Shown here: piece after piece, positions 16,122-24,986 of the stretch
Layout of the letters: every line of letters starts with the position of its first letter
How positions within the stretch are numbered: the stretch's first letter is position 1
Source: Streptomyces himalayensis subsp. himalayensis
Lineage (GTDB): Bacteria; Actinomycetota; Actinomycetes; Streptomycetales; Streptomycetaceae
Reading direction: 5' to 3'
Assembly (NCBI RefSeq): GCF_013778455.1
Contig: NZ_JACEHE010000015.1
Span: forward strand, 186,001-250,000
DNA: 64,000 bases
Notes under the pieces: model-generated
The model's input: the letters and a program-made list of their open reading frames with translations, nothing else
The model's database searches: none
Told to the model about the DNA's origin: nothing
Program-made: the position numbers and the translations under genes

Positions 16122-17462
16122 ATGTCCGCCGAACTGATATCGATCCTCGTGCTCGTCGTGGTGTTCGTCATCGCCACCACCCGCTCCATCAACATGGGCG
16201 CGCTCGCTTTCGCCGCTGCGTTCGCGGTCGGTGAGCTGGTTGCCGGCCTCGACGCCGACGGCATCTTCGCCGGCTTCCCCGGGGACCTCTTCGTCGTCCT
16301 CGTCGGCGTCACGTATCTCTTCGCGATCGCGCGCGCCAACGGCACCACCGACTGGCTCGTGCACGCCTCGATCCGGCTGGTGCGCGGCCGCGTGGCGCTG
16401 ATTCCCTGGGTGATGTTCGCCCTCACGGGTGCGCTGACGGCGATCGGCGCGGTCAGTCCGGCCGCCGTCGCCATCGTCGCGCCGATCGCGCTGAGCTTCG
16501 CCGCCCGCTACTCGATCAGCCCGCTGCTGATGGGTGCGATGGTGGTGCACGGCGCGCAGGCCGGCGGTTTCTCGCCGATCAGCATCTACGGTTCGATCGT
16601 CAACGGCATCGTCGAGCGCGAGAAGCTGCCCGGCAGCGAGATCACGCTCTTCCTGGCATCCCTCGTGGTCAATCTCGTCATCGCGGGCATCGTGTTCGTC
16701 CTCTTCGGCGGGCTCAAGCTCTGGGCGAAGGGCAGCGCGACGAAGGGTGAGCAGGTCCCCGCGGCGGTGGGGGTCACGAACGGCGGAAGCGGGATTGCGG
16801 GCAGCGGGAACGGGGGTACGGGCAGCGGGAACGGAACCGGGACGGGGACCGGGGATGACGCCCTCCTGACTCCGGCCCGCATCGCCACGCTCGCCGCCCT
16901 GGTCGCACTCGTCGTCGCCGTCCTCGCCTTCGACCTCGACGCCGGTCTGACGGCGATCACCCTGGCCGTGCTGCTCAGCGCCTGCTGGCCGGCGGACAGC
17001 CGGAACGCGGTGGGCCAGATCGCCTGGCCGACGGTGCTGCTGATCTGCGGTGTCCTCACGTACGTCGGCGTCCTGGACGAGATGGGCACCATCACATGGG
17101 CCGGTGAGGGCGTCAGTGGCATCGGCGTCCCGCTGCTGGCGGCGGTCCTGCTCTGCTACATCGGCGCGATCGTCTCGGCGTTCGCCTCATCCGTGGGGAT
17201 CATGGGCGCGCTGATCCCGCTCGCGGTGCCGTTCCTCGCACAGGGCGAGATCGGTGCGATCGGGATGGTGGCGGCGCTCGCGGTGTCGGCGACGGTCGTG
17301 GACGTCAGCCCGTTCTCGACGAACGGCGCGCTGGTACTGGCCGCGGCACCGGACGTCGATCGCGAGCGCTTCTTCCGGCAGTTGATGATCTACGGGGGGA
17401 TCGTGGTGGCCGTGGTCCCCGCCGTGGTGTGGCTGGCGATGGTCGTGCCGGGATTCGGGTGA
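16122..17462 (+). CDS. Malonate/dicarboxylate carrier, MatC-like
   Basis: Integral membrane carrier of 446 residues with about twelve membrane segments. The N-terminal third (SILVLVVVFVIATTRSINMGALAF...) matches the MatC N-terminal family. Conserved carrier loops are AVSPAAVAIVAPIAL and VDVSPFSTNGALVLAA. A Gly/Ser/Asn/Thr-rich linker (about residues 220-245) separates the two halves and looks expanded by simple repeats. ATG at 16122 with GGGAG upstream; longer upstream reading passes through the operators and is rejected. With MatB downstream it should bring in malonate. Confidence 0.82.
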   Translation: MSAELISILVLVVVFVIATTRSINMGALAFAAAFAVGELVAGLDADGIFAGFPGDLFVVLVGVTYLFAIARANGTTDWLVHASIRLVRGRVALIPWVMFALTGALTAIGAVSPAAVAIVAPIALSFAARYSISPLLMGAMVVHGAQAGGFSPISIYGSIVNGIVEREKLPGSEITLFLASLVVNLVIAGIVFVLFGGLKLWAKGSATKGEQVPAAVGVTNGGSGIAGSGNGGTGSGNGTGTGTGDDALLTPARIATLAALVALVVAVLAFDLDAGLTAITLAVLLSACWPADSRNAVGQIAWPTVLLICGVLTYVGVLDEMGTITWAGEGVSGIGVPLLAAVLLCYIGAIVSAFASSVGIMGALIPLAVPFLAQGEIGAIGMVAALAVSATVVDVSPFSTNGALVLAAAPDVDRERFFRQLMIYGGIVVAVVPAVVWLAMVVPGFG

Positions 17463-17612
17463 CCTGCGGCACGGCACAGACCCGCCGGGCACGGAACATT
17501 ACTGGTAGAGCAAACCTGGCACCTGCCGACGACCGACCCCACGACAACCGAGCCAAGAGCCACACCCAAGAGCCACAGCCACAGCGACAGCGACCAGCAA
17601 GGAGTACGACGC

Positions 17613-19118
17613 GTGTCCTCTCTCTTTCCGGCCTTGAGCGCAGGTCCGGGCGCCGGTGCGGACCGGCCCGCCCTGCGGTTCGGTGACCGCGCCCTGACGT
17701 ACGGCGAACTGGCCGCCGTGACCGGCTCCCTCGCCGAGCGCATCCGCGGTGCGGGCCGTGTCGCCGTCTGGGCCACGCCCGCCCTCGAGACCGCGGTCGG
17801 GGTGGTGGCCGCGCTGGAGGCCGGAGTCGCGGCCGTGCCGCTCAACCCGAAGTCGGGTGAGAAGGAGCTCGCGCACATCCTCTCCGACAGCGCGCCGTCG
17901 CTGGTGCTCGCGGCGCCCGGAGAAGAGCTCCCTCCGGCGCTCGCCGCGCTGCCCCGTATCGATGTGGATGCCGGCGAACGGGCGGCGGCTGCGGACGGCC
18001 CGGCATCACGCCCCGCCGACGAGATCGACGACGAGGCCCCCGCCTTCGTCGTCTACACCTCCGGCACCACCGGCCCGCCCAAGGGCGCCGTACTCCCCCG
18101 CCGCGCGGTCGCCGCGACGCTCGACGCGCTGGAGGACGCCTGGCAGTGGACGGGCGACGACGTGCTGGTGCACGGGTTGCCGCTGTTCCATGTGCACGGT
18201 CTGATCCTCGGGATCCTCGGTCCGCTGCGGCGGGGCGGCTCGGTGCGGCATCTCGGCCGGTTCAGCACCGAGGGTGTTGCGAGGGAGCTGAACTCCGGCG
18301 CCACGATGCTGTTCGGCGTGCCGACCATGTACCACCGCATCGCCGAGGTGCTGCCCGCCGAGCCCGAGCTGGCCAAGGGCCTTGCGCAGGCCCGGCTACT
18401 GGTGTCGGGGTCCGCCGCGCTCCCGGTGCACGACCACGAGCGCATCGCGGCCGCGACCGGCCGCCGCGTCATCGAGCGCTACGGCATGACGGAGACGCTC
18501 ATGCTGTGCTCATCCCGGTGGACACCCCCGGACCCCCGGCCGAGCGTCCGGGCGGACGGCGAGCCGCGCGCGGGCACGGTCGGCGTCCCCCTCCCGGGCG
18601 TCGAGCTGCGGCTCGTCGACGAGGACGGTGCCACCGTCGAGGCGTATGACGGGGCGAGCGTCGGCGAGATCCAGGTGCGCGGGCCCAACCTGTTCACGGA
18701 GTATCTGAATCGGCCGGACGCGACCGCGGCCGCCTTCGCGGAGGGCGGCTGGTTCCGCACGGGGGACATGGCGGTACGCGACCCCGACCGATACGTACGC
18801 ATCGTCGGCCGCAAGGCCACCGACCTCATCAAGAGCGGCGGCTACAAGATCGGCGCGGGTGAGATCGAGAACGCGCTGCTCGAGCACCCAGGGGTGCGGG
18901 AGGCGGCCGTGACCGGCGAACCGGACGAGGATCTGGGCGAGCGGATCGTGGCGTGGATCGTGCCCGCCGCACCCGATTCCCCGCCGTCCTCGGATGAGTT
19001 GGCCGATCATGTCGCCCGCCGCCTCGCCCCGCACAAGCGGCCGCGCATCGTGCGCTATCTGGACGCGCTGCCACGCAACGACATGGGCAAGATCATGAAG
19101 CGGGCGCTCCATGCCTGA
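17613..19118 (+). CDS. matB: Malonyl-CoA synthetase MatB
   Basis: ATP-dependent ligase making malonyl-CoA from malonate and CoA, supplying fatty acid and polyketide synthesis. 501 residues. Adenylation motifs in order: YTSGTTGPPKGAV (P-loop), GLPLFHVHG, SGSAALPV, YGMTETLM, GWFRTGDMAV, GRKATDLIKSGGYKIGAGEIE and the C-terminal catalytic lysine region PRNDMGKIMKRAL. As far as I remember it, the S. coelicolor enzyme follows YGMTETLM directly with NTSVRADGEP; here about 11 extra residues (CSSRWTPPDPR) intervene at the substrate pocket. It precedes, with an 8-base overlap, the carboxyltransferase-like gene. Confidence 0.93.
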   Translation: MSSLFPALSAGPGAGADRPALRFGDRALTYGELAAVTGSLAERIRGAGRVAVWATPALETAVGVVAALEAGVAAVPLNPKSGEKELAHILSDSAPSLVLAAPGEELPPALAALPRIDVDAGERAAAADGPASRPADEIDDEAPAFVVYTSGTTGPPKGAVLPRRAVAATLDALEDAWQWTGDDVLVHGLPLFHVHGLILGILGPLRRGGSVRHLGRFSTEGVARELNSGATMLFGVPTMYHRIAEVLPAEPELAKGLAQARLLVSGSAALPVHDHERIAAATGRRVIERYGMTETLMLCSSRWTPPDPRPSVRADGEPRAGTVGVPLPGVELRLVDEDGATVEAYDGASVGEIQVRGPNLFTEYLNRPDATAAAFAEGGWFRTGDMAVRDPDRYVRIVGRKATDLIKSGGYKIGAGEIENALLEHPGVREAAVTGEPDEDLGERIVAWIVPAAPDSPPSSDELADHVARRLAPHKRPRIVRYLDALPRNDMGKIMKRALHA

Positions 19119-20547
19119 CGGTGGCACCGGGCGGCCCGGGAGCGGAAGGCCTGGCGACGCCCGGTTCACCGCCCGCGAAGCCGTCGCCCTCCTGGCTGAC
19201 GACTTCCACGAACTCGTCTCCCCCACCGCCGAGTACGCCCCCGACGGCCCCCTCTCCTGGCAGGGCTACGACGACTCACGCGCGCGTGCCGCTGCCCGTA
19301 CCGGCGAGCAGGAGTCGGTGGTCTGCGGCACGGCCACCGTGGGCGGCACGGAGGGAGTGGGCGGCGACAACGGCGTGGGCGGCACGCGTTGCGTCCTGAT
19401 CTCCTTCGAGTTCGGCTTCCTCGGCGGTTCACTCGGCGAGCGGACCGGCGACCGCCTGGAGGCGGCCTACACGTACGCGCGCGAGCAACGCCTCCCCGTC
19501 GTCTCCCTCATCGCGACGGGCGGCAGCCGTATGCAGGAGGGCATGCGCGCCCTTGCCCAACTCCAGCGGGTCGCCTGGCAGTCCGTCCTCACCCGCGAGG
19601 CCCGCCTGCCCCAGCTCGCCGTCCTCCGCGACCCGACGACGGGCGGCGGCTGGGCCACGCTCGGCGCGGGCGCCGACGTGATCCTGGCCCTCCCGGGCGC
19701 TCAGGTGGGCTTCGCCGGCGCACGCGTACGGCCGCAGGACGCGGACCCGTACGCGTACACGGCCGAGGCGCAGCTGGAGGGGGGAGCGATCGACGCGGTC
19801 GTGGCCCCGGACCGGCTCCGGGCCGAGGTCGCCCTGTGGCTGGAGCTGCTGACGACCGTGGACCCGGCGACCGAACGGGTCGCACCTCCCCCACCCCACG
19901 CCCTCGCCGCCACCCCACTCCCCCGCACCGGCTGGGACGCGGTCCAGCAGGCCCGGGCCCCCGAGCGCCCCCGCGCCCAGGCGTACCTGGATGCGTACTT
20001 CACCCGGCGGGCCGCCATCAGCGGCGACCGCTGCGGCGGCGCCGATCCCGGCATGGTGTGCGGCTTCGGGAAGCACGACGGGAGGACCGTCGCGTACGCC
20101 GCTCAGTGCGGTACGGCCACTCGGCCCGCGGGATTCCGGACGGCGGCGCGGCTGGTCCGGCTGGCCGGGCGGCTGCGGATCCCGGTACTGACGCTGGTGG
20201 ACACGCCGGGTGCCGCCAATGACGCGGAGGCCGAGCGGGCCGCGGCCGGAGCTGCCATCGCGGACCTGTTCGCGGCCGTCGCCGCGTCACCCGTGCCGAT
20301 CACCAGCCTGGTCATCGGCGAGGGCGGCTCGGGCGGCGCGCTGGCGCTGGCGGCGCCCGACAACACCTGGGCCACTCCGGACAGTTACTTCTCGGTCATC
20401 GCCCCCGAGCTCGCGGCCGCCATACTCAAGCGCCCGGGGGACGAGATCCGCTCCACGGCCGACCAACTCCGCCTCCGCCCGCAGGACTTGGCCGAGCTCG
20501 GTGTCGTACGCGGCATCGTGGAGCAGGAACCGGAACAGACACGCTGA
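19111..20547 (+). CDS. Carboxyltransferase-domain protein (AccD-AccA-like fusion)
   Basis: 478 residues joining a beta-type half (FEFGFLGGSLGERTGDRLEAAYTYA...IATGGSRMQEGMRAL) and an alpha-type half (RIPVLTLVDTPGAANDAEAE...VIGEGGSGGALALAAPDNTWATPDSYFSVIAPE) of the biotin-dependent carboxyltransferase fold. The AccD zinc finger is absent, and no biotin carboxylase or carrier lies nearby. It may be a malonyl-CoA decarboxylase-like or MdcD/MdcE-like enzyme rather than a true carboxylase subunit. The start ATG lies inside the last codons of matB, so the two are co-translated. A Gly-rich insertion (GGTEGVGGDNGVGGT) around residue 77 is likely a loop expansion. Confidence 0.8.
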   Translation: MPDGGTGRPGSGRPGDARFTAREAVALLADDFHELVSPTAEYAPDGPLSWQGYDDSRARAAARTGEQESVVCGTATVGGTEGVGGDNGVGGTRCVLISFEFGFLGGSLGERTGDRLEAAYTYAREQRLPVVSLIATGGSRMQEGMRALAQLQRVAWQSVLTREARLPQLAVLRDPTTGGGWATLGAGADVILALPGAQVGFAGARVRPQDADPYAYTAEAQLEGGAIDAVVAPDRLRAEVALWLELLTTVDPATERVAPPPPHALAATPLPRTGWDAVQQARAPERPRAQAYLDAYFTRRAAISGDRCGGADPGMVCGFGKHDGRTVAYAAQCGTATRPAGFRTAARLVRLAGRLRIPVLTLVDTPGAANDAEAERAAAGAAIADLFAAVAASPVPITSLVIGEGGSGGALALAAPDNTWATPDSYFSVIAPELAAAILKRPGDEIRSTADQLRLRPQDLAELGVVRGIVEQEPEQTR

Positions 20548-20552
20548 GACAC

Positions 20553-20608
20553 GTGCGGCGCCGCCTCCACCCGGACCCCGAAGGGCCGGAAGGAGGACGG
20601 CGCCGCAC
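20553..20608. terminator. Terminator between malonate operon and protease remnant
   Basis: Perfect 11-bp arms (GTGCGGCGCCG / CGGCGCCGCAC) with extra CTCC/GGAG pairing inside. It lies between convergent frames and can serve both strands. Confidence 0.65.
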
Positions 20609-20624
20609 ACCCATGTGCGCCGGG

Positions 20625-20960
20625 CTACCTCACCCCCACTGCCCGAATGATCTCCTGGGTGACGGACCCGCCCCGGTCATCGCTCACCGACGCGCGCAGC
20701 GACACGAACTCCGCACTGTCCGGCACCTTCAGAAGCCCCTGCCAAGCGGCCTTCTCTCCATCCCGTTCCAGGTCGACGGCCGTCCAGGTCGCGCCGTCGT
20801 CGTACGACACCTCGAGCGAGCCGCCGCCGATTCCGCCAGCGGATCCTGCCCTGCCGTCCGGAACCGGCCGATCTACCCCCACACGGGCTCCAAGCACCGC
20901 GTTCGAGATCACCCGTACGGCCGTCCACCCTCCCGGCCCATCCCAGCGCGCGCACCCCGC
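20625..20960 (-). pseudogene. C-terminal remnant of a secreted S8-type serine protease
   Basis: The minus-strand frame ending TAG at 20625 reads GSLEVSYDDGATWTAVDLERDG..WQGLLKVPDSAEFVSLRASVSDDRGGSVTQEIIRAVGVR. This is the typical C-terminal domain of Streptomyces subtilisin-like secreted proteases (VSYDDGxTW...YVSLRAxAxDxxGxxVxQTIIRAYGL). The catalytic domain, normally about 1000 residues upstream, is missing, and the mbl gene starts at 21035. No convincing start codon is seen. The identification is by recalled motif only; a short free-standing domain cannot be excluded. Confidence 0.5.
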
Positions 20961-21034
20961 ACCAGCGCCTGACGATGCAGAGAAGGACCGCCGTCCGGCG
21001 GCCCGAACGGTCTGTGCTCTCGGGAGGACTCGCC

Positions 21035-22072
21035 ATGACCGTCAATCTGGATCAGCTGCGTCGCTGCCATGTCGCCGTGGACCTGGGGGCTGCCAGGACC
21101 CGGGTGTACGTGAAGGGGGCGGGCCTCGTCGTGGACGAGCCGAGTGCCGCCGCCGTCAACACCCGGACCGGCGCGCTGATCGCGGTCGGCGCGTTCGCCG
21201 AGCAGATGACGGGCCGCACACCCTCGTACATCCGTGTAGTACGTCCCGTCTCCGGCGGCACCGTCGTCGACATCGACATGGCCCAGCGCATGCTGCGCGG
21301 CCTCATCGGCGAGAAGCTCCGCCGCAACCTTCGCCGCAAACCCCGGCTGCGGGCCGCCGCCTGCACCCCGTACGAGGCCGACCCGCTCGCGCAGCGCGCC
21401 GCCGTCGAGACGCTGGTGGGTCTCGGTGCGCGCCGTGTGGAGCTGGTGGACACCCTCATCGCCGCGGCGGTCGGCTGCGGACTGCCCGTCGAGCTGCCCG
21501 AGGCCACCATGATCATGGTGTGCGGGGCGGCCACGACTCAGGTCGCCGTGCTCTCACTGGGTTCGATCGTGACCGCCGAGCGGATCCCGGTGGGCGGTGA
21601 CGCCATCGACCACGCGATCGTGCAGCATCTGCGCCACCACCACGAGTTGATGCTGCCGTCCCAGTCGGTGCGGCCGCTGCAGATCGCGCTCTCCGGCAAC
21701 GGCCTCACGCCGTACGGCCCGTCGACCACGGAGATCCATGGCCGTGACGTGGCCACGGGCCTCGCCCGCTCCGTACAGGTCGACACCGCGGCGGTGCGCG
21801 ACGCCATCCACCCGCCGCTGACCGCCGTACTCGACGGCATCGGCAAGGTGCTGCGGGACTGCCCGCCGGACCTGGTGGCCGATCTGGCCGATCGCGGCAT
21901 CATGATGGTCGGCGGCAGTGCTTTGCTGCCGGGACTCGACCAGATGCTGCGGGACGCCACGGGTATGCCGGTGACCATCGCGGAACGCCCCGAGGTGTGC
22001 GCGATCCTAGGCCTGGGCGCGATGCTGGAGGGCAGGGTCCGGCCGCTGGTCCTGGACCAACTGGCGGGCTGA
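21035..22072 (+). CDS. mbl: MreB-like actin homologue (Mbl type)
   Basis: Rod-shape-determining MreB/Hsp70-superfamily ATPase, 345 residues. The phosphate-1 loop is VDLGAARTRVYVKG, the MreB GxVxD motif is VVDIDMAQRMLRGLI, and nucleotide-pocket segments are IPVGGDAIDHAIVQHLR and MMVGGSALLPGLDQMLRDATGMPV. Streptomyces Mbl proteins are shorter and more divergent than MreB and act in spore-wall synthesis together with MreB. Located alone, not in an mreBCD operon, which fits Mbl. ATG at 21035 with GGGAGGA upstream. Confidence 0.85.
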   Translation: MTVNLDQLRRCHVAVDLGAARTRVYVKGAGLVVDEPSAAAVNTRTGALIAVGAFAEQMTGRTPSYIRVVRPVSGGTVVDIDMAQRMLRGLIGEKLRRNLRRKPRLRAAACTPYEADPLAQRAAVETLVGLGARRVELVDTLIAAAVGCGLPVELPEATMIMVCGAATTQVAVLSLGSIVTAERIPVGGDAIDHAIVQHLRHHHELMLPSQSVRPLQIALSGNGLTPYGPSTTEIHGRDVATGLARSVQVDTAAVRDAIHPPLTAVLDGIGKVLRDCPPDLVADLADRGIMMVGGSALLPGLDQMLRDATGMPVTIAERPEVCAILGLGAMLEGRVRPLVLDQLAG

Positions 22073-22118
22073 CGGCAACGGCAACGGCTACACAGCAGAC
22101 CCTCCGCCGCGGCGGCCC

Positions 22119-22484
22119 TCAGGCGCCGGCCCCGCCGGCCCCGCCGTGCGCGACCGTGTGCCGCGGCTCGTACAGACCGAGTTGCGCGCCGCTGGGCAGC
22201 GTCACCGCGGTGAGCAGTCCCCACCCCTGATCGTTCACGGGTCCCACCGTCACCCCCTTGTCCCTCAGTTGCGCCACCGTGCCCTCGATGTCGTCGCACA
22301 TGAGATACAGCTCGTGGCTCGGCCGCTCCGTGGAGGGATGAACCGCGACCTCCGCGGGCGGCAGCGCGAAGATCAGCCAGCCGCCGCCGGCGTCGACTCC
22401 CGGAAACCCGAGCACGTCCCGGATGAAGGCACGATCGGCGACCGCGTCCCGGCTGTAGAGGATGACGTGAGCGCCATTGATCAT
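22119..22484 (-). CDS. VOC/glyoxalase-superfamily protein
   Basis: 121 residues with one betaalphabetabetabeta module pair: MINGAHVILYSRDAVADRAFIRDVLGFPGVDAGGGWLIFALPP, then ELYLMCDDIEGTVAQLRDKGV, ending LPSGAQLGLYEPRH. Metal-binding positions (His near the start, Glu at LYEP) are compatible with a divalent-metal dioxygenase/lyase or resistance fold. No substrate can be assigned. The start MINGAHV is preferred over a longer frame that begins upstream in non-conserved sequence. Stands alone between mbl and the flavoprotein. Confidence 0.8.
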   Translation of the reverse strand: MINGAHVILYSRDAVADRAFIRDVLGFPGVDAGGGWLIFALPPAEVAVHPSTERPSHELYLMCDDIEGTVAQLRDKGVTVGPVNDQGWGLLTAVTLPSGAQLGLYEPRHTVAHGGAGGAGA

Positions 22485-22547
22485 GGCTTCATCGTCACAC
22501 GGGTTCAGGGCCGGGGCCACACGGCCCACGCCGGGGTACGCCGCCGC

Positions 22548-23903
22548 TCACGTCGTGAGGTACGTGTGGAAGAGGCCCTCCGGGTCGTACCGCGCCCGCA
22601 GGGCCTGCAGACGCTGCCACGCCTCGGGCGTATAGGAGCGCTCGGCACGCGAGGGCGCGGCGGTGAGGTCGGCCTCGGCGACGTAGTGGCCGGTGCCGAG
22701 GGGTTCGACGGCGCCCATCGTGTCGCGAAGCCAGCGGATGTTGAGGTCGTCGTCCTCGGGATCGCTCCAGATGGCGAACGGGGCGACGTAGGTGTCGCCG
22801 AGCGCCGAGAAGGCCATGTTCCGCGACAGGCCCCTGTCCCTGGACGCGGGCCAGAAGGGTGCGAGGACGACCGACCGCTCGGAGGGGGCTTCCGCAACGA
22901 AGGGCGCGAGCCTGCGCAGCAGCGTCTCGAAGGTGTCGTCGGACCACAGGGTGTCGACCGCGCACCGGTGTCCCTCGGGCCACAGGGTCCCGGAGGTGGC
23001 GTAGAGGGATTCGTACGTTGTCGGCTTGTCGACCTGCCGGGAGAGGGCCCGGTCGGCGAGGGGACAGGTCCGCAGCGGTTCCAGGGACCTGACCGCCTCG
23101 TCGCGCGAGGCGGCGAAGGCGGTGGCGGTGACCTTGACCACCTTGGGCCGGTACGGCGCGGCCGAGTCGGACGGATCGGCCGTCCCCAGGAGGAAGGACG
23201 ACTCGACGGTGGGCGGGAGCCGGTCCGCGGCTTCCGTGGCCCATGCCGCGACGGCCCCGAGCTCCGCGAGCGGGAAGGTGTAGGTGGTCTCCAGGATCGC
23301 GGCCGGGAGATCCCACAGCCGCAGATGGAAGCGCGTGACGACGGCGAAGAAGCCGGGGCCCGCACCGCGGGCCGCCCAGAACAGGTCGGGGTTCTCGTGC
23401 TCGCTGCACCGGACGCCGTGCCCGTCCGCGGTGACGGCTTCGATCGCCCGGACGCTTGCGCAGCCCGGTCCCCATGCGCTGGAGTTCCAGCCGAGGCCAC
23501 CGCTGAGCAGGTAGCCGCTCACGGCCACGCTCCCGCAGTGCCCGGCCGGGAAGGCGAGGCCGTACGGGGCGAGTTGGGCGGCGAGCGAGCTTCCGGTGAC
23601 GCCGGGCTGCACGGCGGCCGTCCGTGCCTCCGGGTCCACGACGCACTGGCGGAGCCCGGACAGGTCGATGAGCATGCCGCCGTCGCGGACCGGGGAACCG
23701 ATCCAGCTGTGGCCGCCCGCGCGTACGGCGATGCGGAGCCCTCTGGAGCGGGCCAGTCGCAGGGCCTCCTGAACGTCCTGCTCCGACTCGGCCCGGACGA
23801 TCATCTCGGGGAACCGCTGCGGTTTGAGGTCGTTCCAGACCATCTCCGACAGGACGGCTTCATACGCGCTGTCGCCTCGCCGGACGATTTTCGCCTGGGT
23901 CAT
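22548..23903 (-). CDS. FAD-binding oxidoreductase, BBE type
   Basis: Berberine-bridge-enzyme-like flavoprotein, 451 residues, cytoplasmic (no signal peptide). PCMH FAD domain at the N-terminus, with His65 in VRAGGHSWIG as likely covalent FAD attachment and Cys123 in PAGHCGSVAVSG at the position used for bicovalent attachment. C-terminal BBE motif YTPEAWQRLQALRARYDPEGLFHTYL. Such enzymes oxidise sugars or secondary metabolites with oxygen. ATG at 23901-23903 with AAGGAAC upstream. The following DUF1360 gene lies 11 bases upstream on the same strand, so the two are probably co-transcribed. Confidence 0.9.
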   Translation of the reverse strand: MTQAKIVRRGDSAYEAVLSEMVWNDLKPQRFPEMIVRAESEQDVQEALRLARSRGLRIAVRAGGHSWIGSPVRDGGMLIDLSGLRQCVVDPEARTAAVQPGVTGSSLAAQLAPYGLAFPAGHCGSVAVSGYLLSGGLGWNSSAWGPGCASVRAIEAVTADGHGVRCSEHENPDLFWAARGAGPGFFAVVTRFHLRLWDLPAAILETTYTFPLAELGAVAAWATEAADRLPPTVESSFLLGTADPSDSAAPYRPKVVKVTATAFAASRDEAVRSLEPLRTCPLADRALSRQVDKPTTYESLYATSGTLWPEGHRCAVDTLWSDDTFETLLRRLAPFVAEAPSERSVVLAPFWPASRDRGLSRNMAFSALGDTYVAPFAIWSDPEDDDLNIRWLRDTMGAVEPLGTGHYVAEADLTAAPSRAERSYTPEAWQRLQALRARYDPEGLFHTYLTT

Positions 23904-23914
23904 GATCAGTTCCT

Positions 23915-24508
23915 TCAGCCCCCGATCAGGTCGGAGCCGGTTGTGTCCTTGTCGCCGGCCGTCTCGGCGGCCGTGTCGGTGACTCTGTCCGCGACCCTGC
24001 TGTACGCCAATTGCAGCGCATCCGCCCCGGCCAGCGCCGTCAACGCACCCATGGCCGTCCTCGTCGCACGCGGCCACAGCAACTGGCCGGCGGTGAGGGT
24101 GGAAACGATCCAGACACTCATGCAGAAGGGGCAGGACACCAGTTCGCCCACCGTCTCTCTGCCCTCGGTACGCGGTGTCTCGTGCAGTTCGGCCGGCCCC
24201 TGCGCACCGGCGTAGGTCGTGAAGGGAGCACGCAGCGGGCTGGTCACGGGCGCTTTGCTGAGGAGCCTGCTCAGCCGGAAGGTCGCCACGGCGGCCAACG
24301 CCACGTCCCACGGATCGGGGCGGTCGGGCAACGGCCGGCCACGGTGCCGGACCACCGCGGCCCACGCCCCCGTGTACGCGCCGAACCCCGCCAAAGTCGC
24401 CACGTAACCGCCCAGCGGCCGCTCGTGTCCGACCGAGTAGGCCTGCTCAGTACGCCGGAGAAGCCTCTGCACGTGCCGTCCGGCTCGGCCACCAGGTGCT
24501 GTGCCCAT
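23915..24508 (-). CDS. DUF1360 membrane protein
   Basis: 197 residues. The core has membrane segments YVATLAGFGAYTGAWAAVV, WDVALAAVATFRLSRLLSKAPVTSPLRAPFT and the motif ELVSCPFCMSVWIVSTLTAG, diagnostic of DUF1360 (CPFC dyad, SPLRAPF). Function unknown; often encoded in spore-coat or stress loci. The C-terminal AETAGDKDTTGSDLIGG is polar. Likely first gene of the pair with the BBE flavoprotein. Confidence 0.8.
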   Translation of the reverse strand: MGTAPGGRAGRHVQRLLRRTEQAYSVGHERPLGGYVATLAGFGAYTGAWAAVVRHRGRPLPDRPDPWDVALAAVATFRLSRLLSKAPVTSPLRAPFTTYAGAQGPAELHETPRTEGRETVGELVSCPFCMSVWIVSTLTAGQLLWPRATRTAMGALTALAGADALQLAYSRVADRVTDTAAETAGDKDTTGSDLIGG

Positions 24509-24626
24509 TCGCCGTGCCGCTCCCGTCTCGGTTTCGCACAGATCGACACCTCAAAGGACCGGGCTGCCCTCGACATCACAGTAAGGCGATCGGACAGAAC
24601 CGGCGCGATCGGCAGAGGCGTCGGGC

Positions 24627-24986
24627 TCAGCGGTACAGGGTGAGAAAGCCGGCCGCGGCCGACAGTGCACAGGAGACCAGCAGCAAGGCCACGCACCTGC
24701 ACAACAGCCGCTGACGAAGAGCCAGGTACCGCGCCTCGTACTCGTCCTGCAGTTCGGCGCAGCGAGCCGCCACCGCCCCCAGCATTTCCTTGGACAGCGC
24801 GAGCCGCTCGTCGGCGTAGTGCCGGGCGACCTCTTCGTGCTGGGCTGTGGTCAGCCAGGCCATACGCCGGGCGAAGGCATCCCCCTCCGCCCGCGCCGTC
24901 CGGATCTCTGCCTGGCACAGCAGGTACCCCTCGACTTGCGCGATACCGGCCGCTGCCTCGGCGTCCTCCGGGGGGCGACGGCTCAT
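24627..24986 (-). CDS. Small C-tail-anchored helical protein, partner of orphan CtaD
   Basis: 119 residues. A long helical, coiled-coil-prone region (residues 15-95, rich in Ala, Glu, Arg) is followed by one C-terminal membrane segment (CVALLLVSCALSAAAGFLTLY). Three cysteines cluster near the membrane (RLLCRCVALLLVSC). Its ATG overlaps the ctaD stop (ATGA), so it is translationally coupled to an oxidase subunit I and may be an assembly or accessory subunit. I do not recognise a family. Confidence 0.7.
   Translation of the reverse strand: MSRRPPEDAEAAAGIAQVEGYLLCQAEIRTARAEGDAFARRMAWLTTAQHEEVARHYADERLALSKEMLGAVAARCAELQDEYEARYLALRQRLLCRCVALLLVSCALSAAAGFLTLYR

Noticed and set aside
22007..22942. 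Arginine-rich alternative frames opposite or within mbl, VOC and flavoprotein genes
   Set aside because: They lack ribosome-binding sites and show the Arg/Pro/Ala-rich composition of wrong-frame high-GC sequence.
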